Positions 18,149-26,191 of a DNA stretch of 64,000 bases are shown here, piece after piece. Each line of letters opens with the position of its first letter. The first letter of the stretch is position 1. The notes under the pieces are model-generated. The model was given only the letters and a program-made list of their open reading frames with translations. It had not been told where the DNA came from and ran no database searches. The stretch spans positions 62,001 to 126,000 of the forward strand of contig NZ_RPDJ01000002.1 of assembly GCF_004023625.1 (NCBI RefSeq), given 5' to 3'. Position numbers and translations under genes: made by a program. The stretch is from Streptomyces cavernae. GTDB taxonomy: Bacteria; Actinomycetota; Actinomycetes; Streptomycetales; Streptomycetaceae.

Positions 18149-18817
18149 ATGTCCGAGAACATCTCCGGGAACACCTCCGGCAAGACCCCCGTCGACTTCT
18201 GGTTCGATCCGCTGTGCCCCTGGGCCTGGATGACCTCCCGCTGGGTGCTGGAGGTGGAGAAGGTCCGGGACATCGAGGTGCGCTGGCACATCATGAGCCT
18301 CGCCGTGCTGAACGAGCCGAAGCTGGACGAGCTGCCCGAGGAATACCGCGAGATGCTCGCCGCGCACGCCTGGAAGCCGATCCGGGTGGTGACCGCGGCC
18401 TGGCAGAAGCACGGCGACGACATACTGGGCCCGCTCTACACCGCGCTCGGCAACCGCTTCCACAACGAGGGCCAGGGCCCGACCCTGGAGGCGATAGCCG
18501 CGGCCCTCGACGAGGTCGGCCTCCCCGCGGACCTCATCGACTATGCCGAGCAGGAGGACTTCGAGTTCGACGCCGAGCTGCGCGCCTCCCACAAGGAGGG
18601 CATCGACAAGGTCGGCCAGGACGTCGGCACGCCCGTGATCGCCGTCCCCGGCGCGGACGGCGAGCAGATCGCCTTCTTCGGCCCGGTCGTCACCCCCGCC
18701 CCCAAGGGCGAGGAGGCGGCGAAGCTCTGGGACGGAACCCTGCTCGTCGCCTCCGTCCCCGGCTTCTACGAGATCAAGCGCACCCGGACGGCGGGGCCGG
18801 ACTTCAGCAACCTGTGA
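18149..18817 (+). CDS. DsbA-family oxidoreductase, Rv2466c-like (mycothiol-dependent nitroreductase family)
   Basis: A 222-residue thioredoxin-fold protein. The active-site region reads DFWFDPLCPWAWMTSRW, matching mycobacterial Rv2466c except that the CxxC is CPWA: the first cysteine is kept and the second is alanine. A monothiol mechanism with mycothiol is therefore likely; this is inference. The inserted helical domain (LYTALGNRFHNEGQGPTLEA) and the cis-Pro segment GTPVIAVPG are also present. Start ATG 18149 follows AGGAGAAC. It is divergent from pepN with a 141-base spacer. No Tat or Sec signal is seen, so it is cytoplasmic. Confidence 0.88.
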   Translation: MSENISGNTSGKTPVDFWFDPLCPWAWMTSRWVLEVEKVRDIEVRWHIMSLAVLNEPKLDELPEEYREMLAAHAWKPIRVVTAAWQKHGDDILGPLYTALGNRFHNEGQGPTLEAIAAALDEVGLPADLIDYAEQEDFEFDAELRASHKEGIDKVGQDVGTPVIAVPGADGEQIAFFGPVVTPAPKGEEAAKLWDGTLLVASVPGFYEIKRTRTAGPDFSNL

Positions 18818-19079
18818 TCCCCCGCGTGGCGACCGGACCGGGGACGGCCACCGGGCCGCCCCCGCGCCGGCGGGGTCGCTCCGCGGCCGCCGCGCGATTG
18901 CCGGCGTTGACCGGGGTGCTCCGGGCCGACCTGGGCCGACCGGGGTGGCCCAGGGCCGACCGGGGTGGCCCAGGGTCGGCCGCGCTGCCCCGCGTCGGCC
19001 GCGCCGCCCCCACCGACGGGATCGCCCCCGTCGGCGGGATCGCCCGCGTCGGCCACGCCGTGCCGCCCGCGGCGCCCCC
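18818..19079. repeat. GC-rich spacer with a 20-bp tandem duplication
   Basis: Two exact copies of GGGCCGACCGGGGTGGCCCA (18933-18952, 18953-18972) lie within a spacer of CCGACC/GTCGGC words between two convergent genes. It can fold extensively and may terminate transcription from both sides. No gene is seen. Confidence 0.7.
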
Positions 19080-19610
19080 TCACCGTGCGAACAGTGCCGA
19101 CAGACGTGGCAGTTGGCGTGCCGTCTCCTCTGGGTCGTCCAAGTCCCAGGCCGGGCCGGGGTGGGCGTACTCGACGCGGAAGCCGCCGGAAGGCAGGTGT
19201 TCGCCCGTCGCCTTGAGGTGCGCGTCCCAGGCGATGGACAGCGCCACCTCGCCGTCCACCGCCAGCCCGTCGTACACCGAGTCACGGATCACCGTGAGGT
19301 CGGCGAGCGCGTCGGGGTCCGCCACGACCCGTTCGAAGGTCTCCCGGCCCTGGGTGATCAGCCAGCCGCGGAAGTACTCGAAGGCGTCGTCCGAGCAGCC
19401 GCCGTTGACGATGTGCGCCGCACCCCACAGGGCACTGCGGTAGGACAGGGCCATCAGCTCCCAGAAAGCCTGCTGGGCGGCGACGATCTCCTCGACCGGG
19501 CGGACCGCGAGCAGTGCGACCGCCTCCTCGGCGACCGTCTCACTGTCCGACGGGTCGGCGACCCGGCGGCGCGCCCGCTCGATCAGCGCCCAGAAGTCGG
19601 TGGTGTCCAT
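19080..19610 (-). CDS. DUF4240 domain protein
   Basis: A 176-residue protein beginning MDTTDFWALIERARR, the signature start of DUF4240. Conserved family features seen: QQAFWELMALSYRSALWGAA, FEYFRGWLITQGRE and a short acidic C-terminal region. Function of the family is unknown. ATG 19608-19610 is the only reasonable start. It lies between pepN/DsbA genes and sodF, on the same strand as sodF but separated from it by a hairpin. Confidence 0.88.
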   Translation of the reverse strand: MDTTDFWALIERARRRVADPSDSETVAEEAVALLAVRPVEEIVAAQQAFWELMALSYRSALWGAAHIVNGGCSDDAFEYFRGWLITQGRETFERVVADPDALADLTVIRDSVYDGLAVDGEVALSIAWDAHLKATGEHLPSGGFRVEYAHPGPAWDLDDPEETARQLPRLSALFAR

Positions 19611-19709
19611 GGGAGAAGAGTGTCAGGAGGGACTGGCAACGTCCCTCGATCCAGACAGGTCGACCGGCCGGGTTTCTCAGCCGTTCCAGCCACCACCGGC
19701 ATGGGCAGA

Positions 19710-19736
19710 CCCCCGCGAGTCACGTCCTCGCGGGGG
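19710..19736 (-). terminator. sodF terminator
   Basis: A 10-bp perfect stem (19710-19719 with 19727-19736) and 7-nt loop lie about 100 bases downstream of the sodF stop. Confidence 0.7.
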
Positions 19737-19838
19737 CCGGCCCTTCTTCCGCCTGCGCCGTGAAGGGTGAGAAGGCGATCACGAGCAGGACGCCTCGGCG
19801 ACGGCGTGTGCCGAACAGGTGCCGAAAGGAGGGCGCCG

Positions 19839-20480
19839 TCAGGGTGCGAGCAGCAGCACGTCCGTACGGGACTTCGCGGCCTCGTAACGCCGTGCGACGT
19901 CCTGCCAGTTCACGACCTGCCACATCGCGTCGATGAAGTCGACCTTCTGGTTCCGGTACTGGAGGTAGAAGGCGTGCTCCCAGGCGTCGAAGACCAGGAT
20001 CGGAGTCGCGCCCTGGCCCACGTTGCCCTGGTGGTCGTAGACCTGCTCGACGATCAGCCGGCCGCTCAGCGGCTCGTACGCGAGGACGCCCCAGCCGGAG
20101 CCCTGGGTCGTGGCGGCGGCCTTGGACAACTGGGCCTTGAAACCGGCGAAGGACCCGAAGGACTCGGTGATCGCGTCCGCGAGCTCGCCCACCCCGTCCA
20201 CCGCCAGCGGCTCGCCGCCGCCGTCGCCGGCCATGTTCTGCCAGTAGACCGAGTGCAGGATGTGGCCGGAGAGATGGAAGGCCAGGTTCTTCTCCAGGCC
20301 GTTGATCGCGCCCCACGTCTCCTTGTCCCGCGCCTCTGCGAGCTGCTCCAGCGTGTCGTTGGCGCCCTTCACATAGGCCGCGTGGTGCTTGTCGTGGTGC
20401 AGCTCGATGATCTCGGGGCTGATGACGGGAGCGAGCGCGGAGTAGTCGTACGGCAGTTCAGGCAACGTGTAGACGGGCAT
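19839..20480 (-). CDS. sodF: Superoxide dismutase (Fe/Fe-Zn type)
   Basis: A 213-residue cytoplasmic superoxide dismutase that converts superoxide to peroxide and oxygen. Metal ligands are visible: His in [12 protein letters not shown], His in [16 protein letters not shown], and Asp and His in [13 protein letters not shown]. The Gly/Gln pattern (AATTQGSGW) fits the Fe/Mn family. In Streptomyces the Fe form is SodF and is repressed by the nickel sensor Nur; a Nur box lies 22 bases upstream of the start codon (20502-20518). This implies a nickel SodN elsewhere in the genome. Known biology adds an antisense sRNA from the sodN 3' UTR acting on the sodF leader; it cannot be seen in this window. 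Confidence 0.96.
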   Translation of the reverse strand: MPVYTLPELPYDYSALAPVISPEIIELHHDKHHAAYVKGANDTLEQLAEARDKETWGAINGLEKNLAFHLSGHILHSVYWQNMAGDGGGEPLAVDGVGELADAITESFGSFAGFKAQLSKAAATTQGSGWGVLAYEPLSGRLIVEQVYDHQGNVGQGATPILVFDAWEHAFYLQYRNQKVDFIDAMWQVVNWQDVARRYEAAKSRTDVLLLAP

Positions 20481-20501
20481 GGCGGTCCCTCCGACCCATT
20501 A

Positions 20502-20518
20502 TTGCAAGTGACTTGCAA
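20502..20518 (-). promoter_or_regulatory. Nur box (nickel-responsive operator) of sodF
   Basis: TTGCAAGTGACTTGCAA is a perfect inverted repeat with one central base. It matches the TTGCAA-N5-TTGCAA Nur operator described in S. coelicolor. It overlaps the expected sodF promoter, so nickel-loaded Nur would block transcription. Confidence 0.85.
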
Positions 20519-20566
20519 CAACAAGCTAACAGCAACAGACTGGGAATGTGTGCTCAGGCATGCGAA

Positions 20567-20605
20567 AGGGCCCTCGCACGAAACCGTCCTCCGCGCGAGG
20601 GCCCT
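20567..20605 (-). terminator. Terminator of the organosulfur operon
   Basis: An 11-bp perfect stem (20567-20577 with 20595-20605) sits 13 bases past the tauD-like stop codon, separating the operon from sodF. Confidence 0.75.
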
Positions 20606-20618
20606 GCTCCGCCCCGGA

Positions 20619-21521
20619 TCAGGCGACCTCTGCGTACACCTCCGTGTAGTGCGAGGCGTCACCCTCGATCGAGTAGCTCTCCTTGCCCTCGATGCCGACC
20701 GGTACGTCACCGGCGACGGTCACCCGGTGCAGCCGGCGCGGCAGGCCGTCGTAGTTGTCGATGGCGTAGTGCTGGGTGATGCGGTTGTCGAAGACGACCA
20801 GCTGGTTGGGGGACCAGCGCCGGCGCAGCACGTTCTCCGGCCGGGTCACGTACGCCTGGAGCAGGTCCAGGACCTTGCGCGACTCGCCCACCGAAAGACC
20901 CACGATCCGCTGCGCGAACCCGCCGATGAACAGACCGCGTTCGCCGGTCAGCGGGTGGACCCGGACCACCGGGTGGACGGTGCGGTACTTGACGGCAGTG
21001 AACTGGGCGCGCTGCGCGGCCTTCTCCTCGTCGACGTCCTCGTCCGGCACCGCGTAGTCGTAGTCGTTGGTGTGCTCGGCCCACAGCGTGTCGGCGAGGG
21101 CGCGCAGCGGCTCCGGCAGATTCCGGTACGCGGCGGCCGAATTGGCGATCAGGGTCTCGCCCCCGTACGGCGGGACGGTGATGCTGCGCAGGGTCGTGAC
21201 CTGCGGCGGGTTGAGGACGAACGTGACGTCGGTGTGCCAGTGGTTGGCCCGGCCGCGCTCGCTGTCGACGGGCAGCACGTTCGGGGTGCCGTCGACGGCG
21301 GGCACGGTGGGATGGGCGGTGGTGAGGCCGCCGAAGCGGGCGGCGAAGGCCTGGTGGGTCTCGTCGTCCAGGTTCACGTCGTCGAAGACCAGGGCCTTGT
21401 GGACGTTGAGGGCCTCGCGCAGCACGGCGACGGTCTCCTCGTCCAGCGGCCCCGAGACGTCGACGCCCAGCACCTGGGCGCCGATGTTCGCGGTGACCTT
21501 GCGGATCTCGATCTCGGGCAT
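20619..21521 (-). CDS. TauD/TfdA-family Fe(II)/2-oxoglutarate dioxygenase
   Basis: A 300-residue non-haem dioxygenase. The iron ligands are readable as NHWHTDVTF (HxD) and the distal His in RRLHRVTVAG; the 2-oxoglutarate-binding Arg lies in the same segment. Family members oxidise taurine, other alkanesulfonates or alkyl sulfate esters, releasing sulfite or sulfate. As the last gene after a sulfonate-type ABC transporter and an LLM monooxygenase, it most likely gives a second route to free sulfur; the exact substrate is unknown. The start is 14 bases past the upstream stop, with GAGAGGA in between. Confidence 0.9.
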   Translation of the reverse strand: MPEIEIRKVTANIGAQVLGVDVSGPLDEETVAVLREALNVHKALVFDDVNLDDETHQAFAARFGGLTTAHPTVPAVDGTPNVLPVDSERGRANHWHTDVTFVLNPPQVTTLRSITVPPYGGETLIANSAAAYRNLPEPLRALADTLWAEHTNDYDYAVPDEDVDEEKAAQRAQFTAVKYRTVHPVVRVHPLTGERGLFIGGFAQRIVGLSVGESRKVLDLLQAYVTRPENVLRRRWSPNQLVVFDNRITQHYAIDNYDGLPRRLHRVTVAGDVPVGIEGKESYSIEGDASHYTEVYAEVA

Positions 21522-21535
21522 GTGCGGCGGTCCTC

Positions 21536-22891
21536 TCAGTGGGTGGCGAGTGCGGGGGCGGGGGCGAGGTACTGGTTCTCCGGGCGGGGGAGGCCGTAGC
21601 GCTCGCGGAGGGTCTGGCGCGGCCCGTACTCCGTGCGGAGCAGACCGCGGGTGCGCAGGATCGGCACCACGTGCTCGACGAACAGCTCAAGCCCGGACGG
21701 CAGCACGGCGGGCATGATGTTGAAGCCGTCGGCGGCGCCGAGCGTGAACCACCGCTCGATCTCGTCCGCGACCTGCTCCGGCGTACCGGCGAACGTCAGA
21801 TGTCCGCGTCCGCCGCCGAGCCTGCCGATGAGCTGCCGGACGGTGAGCCTCTCCTGCCGGGCCAGCTCCACGACCAGCGTGTAGCGGCTCCTGGCGCCCT
21901 CGATGGCGCTCTCCGGCGGCAGGTCGGCGGGCAGTCGCCCGTCCAGCTCCAGGGTCCCGGGCCGCAGTTGCAGCAGGCCCTCCAGACGCTCCAGGCCGTG
22001 CCCGTACACGATGTGGTTCTCCAGGACCTGCTCGTGGGCGCGCGCCTCGGCCTCGGTGGAACCGATCACCGGGACGATTCCCGGCAGCACCTTGATGAGC
22101 CCGGGATCCCGGCCGGCCGCCTTCGTACGGGCCTTGAGGTCGGCGTAGAAGTCCTGCGCGGCCTTCAGCGTCTGCTGCGCGGTGAACACCGCCTCCGCGT
22201 ACCGGGCGGCGAAGTGCTTGCCGTCCTGGGAGGAGCCCGCCTGCACGAGCAGCGGGTAACCCTGCGGCGCGCGCGGCACGTTGAGCGCGCCCTCGATGCT
22301 GAAGTAGGTGCCCTTGTGCCGGGCCGGGTGGAGCTTGGCGTCGTCGCCCCAGACGCCCGCCGCCTTGTCGGCGACGATCAGGTCGTCCTCCCAGCTGTCC
22401 CAGAGCTTCTGCGCCACGTCCAGGAACTCCGCGGCGCGCTCGTAGCGGGTGGCGTGCGCAGGCTCCTCGTCGACTCCGAAGTTGCGGGCGGCCTCGGCGC
22501 CGGCGGTGGTGACGATGTTCCAGCCCGCCCGGCCACCGCTGATGATGTCCAGCGAGGCGAACCTGCGGGCCAGGTTGTAGGGCGAGTTGTACGACGTCGA
22601 CGCCGTGGCGATCAGACCGATGTGCTCGGTGAGGGTCGCCAGCGCCGTCAGCAGGGTGAGGGGCTCCAGCGCGCCGGCCGGGCGCTGACCGACGCTGCCC
22701 CACAGCTGCGGGCTGTCGGCCAGGAACAGCGAGTCGAAGGTACCGCGCTCGGCGATCCGGGCCAGGTTGACGTAGTGGTCCAGTGCGACGTCCGCGTACG
22801 GATCGCTCTCCGGCAGCCGCCACGACGCCTCGTGGTGGCCGGTGTTCATCAGGAACGCGTTGAGGTGCAGTCTGCGGTCGTGCTGGGTCAC
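21536..22891 (-). CDS. LLM flavin-dependent monooxygenase (NtaA/SnaA/DszA type)
   Basis: A 451-residue FMN-H2-dependent monooxygenase. Family segments include LHLNAFLMNTGHHEASWR at the start, then SLFLADSP, ISGGRAGWNIVTTAG, FGVDEEPAHATRYERAAEFL and HKGTYFSIEG, and a mid-protein QAGSSQDGKHFAARYAEAVF that binds flavin phosphate. In this operon it would desulfonate or cleave an organosulfur compound, though the family also includes EDTA/NTA and pristinamycin enzymes. The GTG at 22889-22891 overlaps the ATPase stop as GTGA, implying translational coupling. A partner flavin reductase is not in the operon. Confidence 0.9.
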   Translation of the reverse strand: MTQHDRRLHLNAFLMNTGHHEASWRLPESDPYADVALDHYVNLARIAERGTFDSLFLADSPQLWGSVGQRPAGALEPLTLLTALATLTEHIGLIATASTSYNSPYNLARRFASLDIISGGRAGWNIVTTAGAEAARNFGVDEEPAHATRYERAAEFLDVAQKLWDSWEDDLIVADKAAGVWGDDAKLHPARHKGTYFSIEGALNVPRAPQGYPLLVQAGSSQDGKHFAARYAEAVFTAQQTLKAAQDFYADLKARTKAAGRDPGLIKVLPGIVPVIGSTEAEARAHEQVLENHIVYGHGLERLEGLLQLRPGTLELDGRLPADLPPESAIEGARSRYTLVVELARQERLTVRQLIGRLGGGRGHLTFAGTPEQVADEIERWFTLGAADGFNIMPAVLPSGLELFVEHVVPILRTRGLLRTEYGPRQTLRERYGLPRPENQYLAPAPALATH

Positions 22892-23658
22892 TTGGAGTCC
22901 TTCGTCACGAGGCCGTCCTCCGACGGCACGTCCTCCCGCACACCGAGGGCGGCGAGCAGCCGCTCCCGGTACTCGCCGAGCAGCGGGTCCCGGTAGGAGC
23001 GGGGATGGGCACGGCCGATGGTCAGGTCGAGGACGATCCGGCCCTCGTCGAGCACGAGGATCCGGTCGGCGAGCACGATCGCCTCGTCGACGTCGTGCGT
23101 GACGAGCAGTACGGACGGCCTGTGGCGCTCCCACAGCCGGCGCAGCAGGGCGTGCATCCTGATCCGGGTGAGTGCGTCCAGGGCGCCGAACGGCTCGTCG
23201 GCGAGGAGCAGTTCGGGCTCCCGGACCAGGGAGCGGGCCAGGGCGGCACGCTGCTGCTCGCCGCCGGACAGTTCGCTGGGCCAGGCGCGTTCGCGGCCGG
23301 CGAGTCCCACCTCGGCGAGGGCGACCCGGCCGCGCTCGGCGGCCTCCTTGTTGCCCTCCGTGCCGAGCAGCACGTTGTCGAGGACCCGGCGCCAGGGCAG
23401 CAGCCGGGAGTCCTGGAAGACCACCGACACCCGCTCCGGAGCGGTCAGTTCACCGCTGCCGACGACCTGGTGGTCCAGGCCCGCGACGGCCCTGAGCAGG
23501 GTGGACTTGCCGGAGCCGCTGTGGCCGAGCAGGGCCGTGAACTGTCCGGCGGGGATGTCGAGATCGACCGAGTCGAGGACCGTACGGCCGTCGAAGGAGC
23601 GTGTGAGGCTCCGCAGAGAGACGGCGGGACGGGTCAGTTGCTGAGCGAGCGGCGCCAT
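22888..23658 (-). CDS. ssuB: ABC transporter ATP-binding protein, sulfonate/nitrate type
   Basis: A 256-residue ATPase: Walker A GHSGSGKST, Q-loop VVFQDSRLLPWRRVLDNV, signature ELSGGEQQR, Walker B LLLADEPFGALD and switch His in VLLVTHDVDEA. The LLPWRRVLDNV segment is characteristic of the SsuB/TauB/NrtD branch. ATG 23656-23658 lies inside the permease 3' end (25-base overlap), so translation is coupled. The symbol reflects operon context and family; the solute is inferred. Confidence 0.88.
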   Translation of the reverse strand: MAPLAQQLTRPAVSLRSLTRSFDGRTVLDSVDLDIPAGQFTALLGHSGSGKSTLLRAVAGLDHQVVGSGELTAPERVSVVFQDSRLLPWRRVLDNVLLGTEGNKEAAERGRVALAEVGLAGRERAWPSELSGGEQQRAALARSLVREPELLLADEPFGALDALTRIRMHALLRRLWERHRPSVLLVTHDVDEAIVLADRILVLDEGRIVLDLTIGRAHPRSYRDPLLGEYRERLLAALGVREDVPSEDGLVTKDSK

Positions 23659-24524
23659 GACAGCACCCTCCGTTCGATGAGACGGACCGCGCTGTCGGAG
23701 GCCAGGCCGAAGACGCCGTAGATCAGCAGGCCGACCAGGATGATGTCGGTACGGCCGTAGTTCTGCGCCTGGAACATCATGTAGCCGAGGCCGCTGGTGG
23801 CGTTGATCTGCTCGAGGACCACCAGGGAGAGCCAGGAGCCGGTCAGGCCGAGCCGCAGCCCGACGAAGAAGCCGGGCAGCGCGCCGGGGATCACGATCCG
23901 CCGGATGAACGTGAGCCGGTTCAGCCCCTGCACCTCGGCGAGTTCGACGAACCGGCTGTCGATGCCGGACAGCGCGGCGTGCGTGTTGAGGTAGATGGGG
24001 ATGTAGACGACGATGGCGATGATCGCGATCTTGAAGGTCTCGCCGATGCCCAGCCAGAGGATGAACAACGGGATGAGACCCAGGGTCGGGATGGCCCGGT
24101 TGAGGTTGACCGTCCCGTCGATCAGCGCCTCTCCGATCCGGCTCAGACCGGAGGTGAGGGCCAGGGCGACACCGGCGGTCAGGCCGATGGCGAAGCCGTA
24201 GGCGGCGCGCTCCAGCGAGGTGAGGACGTCGGTGGTGAGCGTCCCGTCCGTCCACAGCTGACCGGCGGTCTCGAGGACCGTCCAGGGCGCGGCGATGGCT
24301 CCGGGGTCCAGGAGGTGGGCCGCGGAGGCGGCGGCCCACAGGGCGAGGAAGACTGCGGGCCCGATGAGCCGGGTGGCGGGCAGCCGCTTACCGGGGGCGA
24401 GACTCCGGCGGTGCCCGGTCCGCCCGGTCCGCCCGGTCCGCCCGGTCCGCCAGGTCCGCCCGGTCTCCGGGACTTGCTTCGTCTTCGCGTTGCTGACGGC
24501 GGGAGCCGCGGTCGAGGTCGTCAT
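23634..24524 (-). CDS. ssuC: ABC transporter permease, sulfonate/nitrate type
   Basis: A 296-residue inner-membrane permease with about six hydrophobic segments and the BPD inner-membrane EAA loop (ELAEVQGLNRLTFIRRIVIP, GALPGFFVGLRLGL). The N-terminal 37 residues are unusual: they include a run of R-T-G triplets (RTWRTGRTGRTGRTG) encoded by a 9-bp tandem repeat at about 24415-24465, ahead of the first membrane helix. Transport of aliphatic sulfonates is inferred from neighbours. Confidence 0.88.
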   Translation of the reverse strand: MTTSTAAPAVSNAKTKQVPETGRTWRTGRTGRTGRTGHRRSLAPGKRLPATRLIGPAVFLALWAAASAAHLLDPGAIAAPWTVLETAGQLWTDGTLTTDVLTSLERAAYGFAIGLTAGVALALTSGLSRIGEALIDGTVNLNRAIPTLGLIPLFILWLGIGETFKIAIIAIVVYIPIYLNTHAALSGIDSRFVELAEVQGLNRLTFIRRIVIPGALPGFFVGLRLGLTGSWLSLVVLEQINATSGLGYMMFQAQNYGRTDIILVGLLIYGVFGLASDSAVRLIERRVLSWRRSLSN

Positions 24525-24648
24525 GACGTCAGCTCCAGTACGTGGTCTCGGTCGGCGCGGTCAACGCGGTCAACGCGATCAACGTGCTCACTTACGGCGG
24601 TCATGGCGATCACGGCGGTCACCGCTTCCTTCGCGGGGTTCACGGCGG
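24415..24648. repeat. 9-bp tandem repeats across permease 5' end and operon spacer
   Basis: Repeats of CCGGTCCGC (24415-24463) encode the permease RTG run. After the permease start, the spacer to the binding-protein gene (24545-24645) carries degenerate GCGGTCAAC/GCGGTCATG copies with the same 9-base period. The spacer could form structure that sets the ratio of binding protein to permease. Confidence 0.65.
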
Positions 24649-25725
24649 TCACTTGCGGTACTCCGCCGGGACGGACTGCGCGGCGATTCCCTCGAAGCGG
24701 TGGTCGAAGAGGTCGTCGACCTTGAAGGCCTTCACGAACCCGCCCTCGGCGAGCAGATCCGCGGTCTCCTGCTCCCACTTGATCGCCTCGTCCCAGCTCG
24801 GCGGGAACAGCGGCTTGTTGGCGAGCTTTGTGATCGACTCGGCCTGCGCGAGGGTCAGGTTCTGCGTCTTGACGTAGAACTCCTCGTTCCAGACGTCGGG
24901 GTTCTCGAACTGCCAGACCAGGCCCCTGGCCCAGAAGGGGATGTACGCGGCGACGGCGGCGGCCTTCGCCTTGTCGTTCAGTACCGAGGTCGGCGCCCAC
25001 AGCAGGCTGAGCAGGTCGACGACGTCCGTGGTGATGACGCGCGCCCCCTTGGCCCCGTACTGCTGGAGGTAGGCGGGGGACTGGGTGTTGCCGAGCGGGG
25101 CGATGTCCACCTGGCCTGCCTGCAGCGCGGTGAGGAACTGGTTGCTGGTCAGCGGGACCAGGTTCACGTCCTCGTACTCGACCCCCGCCTGCTTCAGCGC
25201 CCGCAGCAGCACCACGCCCTGCGCCTGGCCCTGCGAGAAGGCCAGCTTCCGGCCCTTGAAGTCCTCGACGGTCCTGATGTCGCTGCCGGGCTTGGTGGCG
25301 AAGACGTAGTTGGGCTTGCGGGTGATGTTGATCGCGACGATCTTCGCGTCGAAGCCTTGGAAGTGCGCCTGGATCGGAGGGATGCCGGCGTTGTTGGCGA
25401 GGTCCAGGGACTTGGCGCGGAAGGCGTTGATGACGTCCGGGCCGGCGCCGATGTTCGGCCAGTCGGCCACGGTGAAGGGCGGCTCACCCAGCTCGGCGAG
25501 CTTGAACTGGAGCTGCTGTGTGCCCTGGAACGAGGCGATCTTCAGGCTCGTGCCGGCCGGGACCTCGGTGGCGAGCGGTTCGGCCGCCGCCGAACCCTTG
25601 GAGGCGGCGGAGCTGCTGCCCGCGCAACCGGTCAGCCCCACCGCGGCGGCGGCACCGAGCAGGGAGGACAGGAACAGCCGTCGGTCCACACCGGACGTGG
25701 ACGTGGCCGGAGACATGGGTGGCAT
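24649..25725 (-). CDS. ssuA: Sulfonate-type ABC transporter substrate-binding lipoprotein
   Basis: A 358-residue binding protein. The signal peptide has paired arginines (DRRLFLSSLLG) and a lipobox LTGC at about residues 31-34, so the mature protein is lipid-anchored outside the membrane. Segments typical of the SsuA/NrtA fold include FTVADWPNIGAGPDVINAF, FATKPGSDIRTVEDFKGRKL and AFSQGQAQG. ATG 25723-25725 is used because CGGAG precedes it at 6 bases. It is the first full gene after the leader peptide and hairpin, consistent with being the attenuated gene. The ligand is unproven. Confidence 0.88.
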   Translation of the reverse strand: MPPMSPATSTSGVDRRLFLSSLLGAAAAVGLTGCAGSSSAASKGSAAAEPLATEVPAGTSLKIASFQGTQQLQFKLAELGEPPFTVADWPNIGAGPDVINAFRAKSLDLANNAGIPPIQAHFQGFDAKIVAINITRKPNYVFATKPGSDIRTVEDFKGRKLAFSQGQAQGVVLLRALKQAGVEYEDVNLVPLTSNQFLTALQAGQVDIAPLGNTQSPAYLQQYGAKGARVITTDVVDLLSLLWAPTSVLNDKAKAAAVAAYIPFWARGLVWQFENPDVWNEEFYVKTQNLTLAQAESITKLANKPLFPPSWDEAIKWEQETADLLAEGGFVKAFKVDDLFDHRFEGIAAQSVPAEYRK

Positions 25726-25794
25726 GGCGGACTCCGTGAATTCTTGATGCGGGAATCGGTGCGGGAATACCGGGGTACGCCGGGCACGCGAACG

Positions 25795-25824
25795 CTTTTC
25801 CGGGCAGGGCCGGGCCCGGAAAAG
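25795..25824 (-). terminator. Strong leader hairpin upstream of the binding-protein gene (possible attenuator)
   Basis: A perfect 11-bp stem, CTTTTCCGGGC with GCCCGGAAAAG, and an 8-nt loop lie between the leader peptide stop (26030) and the start codon at 25725. On the transcript it is followed by GTTCGCG and no U-tract, as usual in this genus. Confidence 0.65.
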
Positions 25825-26029
25825 GGCAGGGCGAAGCCAGGAAAGGGCAATGCGCTCGCATGCGGCGGAACGTGCCGGGACGGCACCGAAGGAAAGAGTT
25901 TGGAACGATCGTCGACGCGGCGCGAAGTCGGGCCGGAGGCGGCTGCCGAGGCGTGCGGCCGGGCTGCGCGAGGTACGTCTGGGCGCACCTGCGTACCGCC
26001 TATGTGACCTGCGTCAACGCGTCAGCGCG
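25825..26029 (-). other. Rest of the operon leader between leader peptide and hairpin
   Basis: Together with the hairpin this makes a 304-base untranslated leader after the leader peptide. Short complementary words (GCGTACC/GGTACGC-like pairs around 25973-25997) suggest alternative folds. I did not find a known riboswitch consensus. Confidence 0.4.
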
Positions 26030-26137
26030 TCAGTGACAGAGGGTGCGTCCGACCCGCATCAGGTCGATGACACGGCGCTTGGTCAGCGAAACCTGGCGCG
26101 GCCGGATCTTCGAAGAAAGAACCCGCGCGCTACTCAT
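26030..26137 (-). CDS. Leader peptide (35 aa) of the organosulfur operon
   Basis: A 35-codon ORF: MSSARVLSSKIRPRQVSL, then TKRRVIDLMRVGRTLCH and stop. The C-terminal half matches the pattern I know from Streptomyces 'putative leader peptides' before sulfur genes (R-R-V-x-D-L-x-R-V..-L-C near the stop). The single cysteine is the penultimate codon. Promoter elements place the transcription start at or within a base of the ATG, so it is probably leaderless; a GGAGAG 10 bases upstream would be untranscribed or only partly transcribed. Leaderless cysteine-codon leader peptides that sense cysteine by ribosome stalling are established in mycobacteria. The role here is inferred from motif and position. 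Confidence 0.75.
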   Translation of the reverse strand: MSSARVLSSKIRPRQVSLTKRRVIDLMRVGRTLCH

Positions 26138-26144
26138 GAAAGAA

Positions 26145-26174
26145 ATACTCTCCATCGCACACAACGTCTGTCAA
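26145..26174 (-). promoter_or_regulatory. Promoter of the leader peptide / organosulfur operon
   Basis: On the minus strand, consensus -35 TTGACA (26169-26174), an 18-base spacer, and -10 GAGTAT (26145-26150) lie 7 bases before the leader-peptide ATG at 26137. The -35 is perfect, the -10 weaker. It sits just after the ROK gene stop (26192). Confidence 0.65.
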
Positions 26175-26191
26175 CATTCGGAGTTTCTGAA

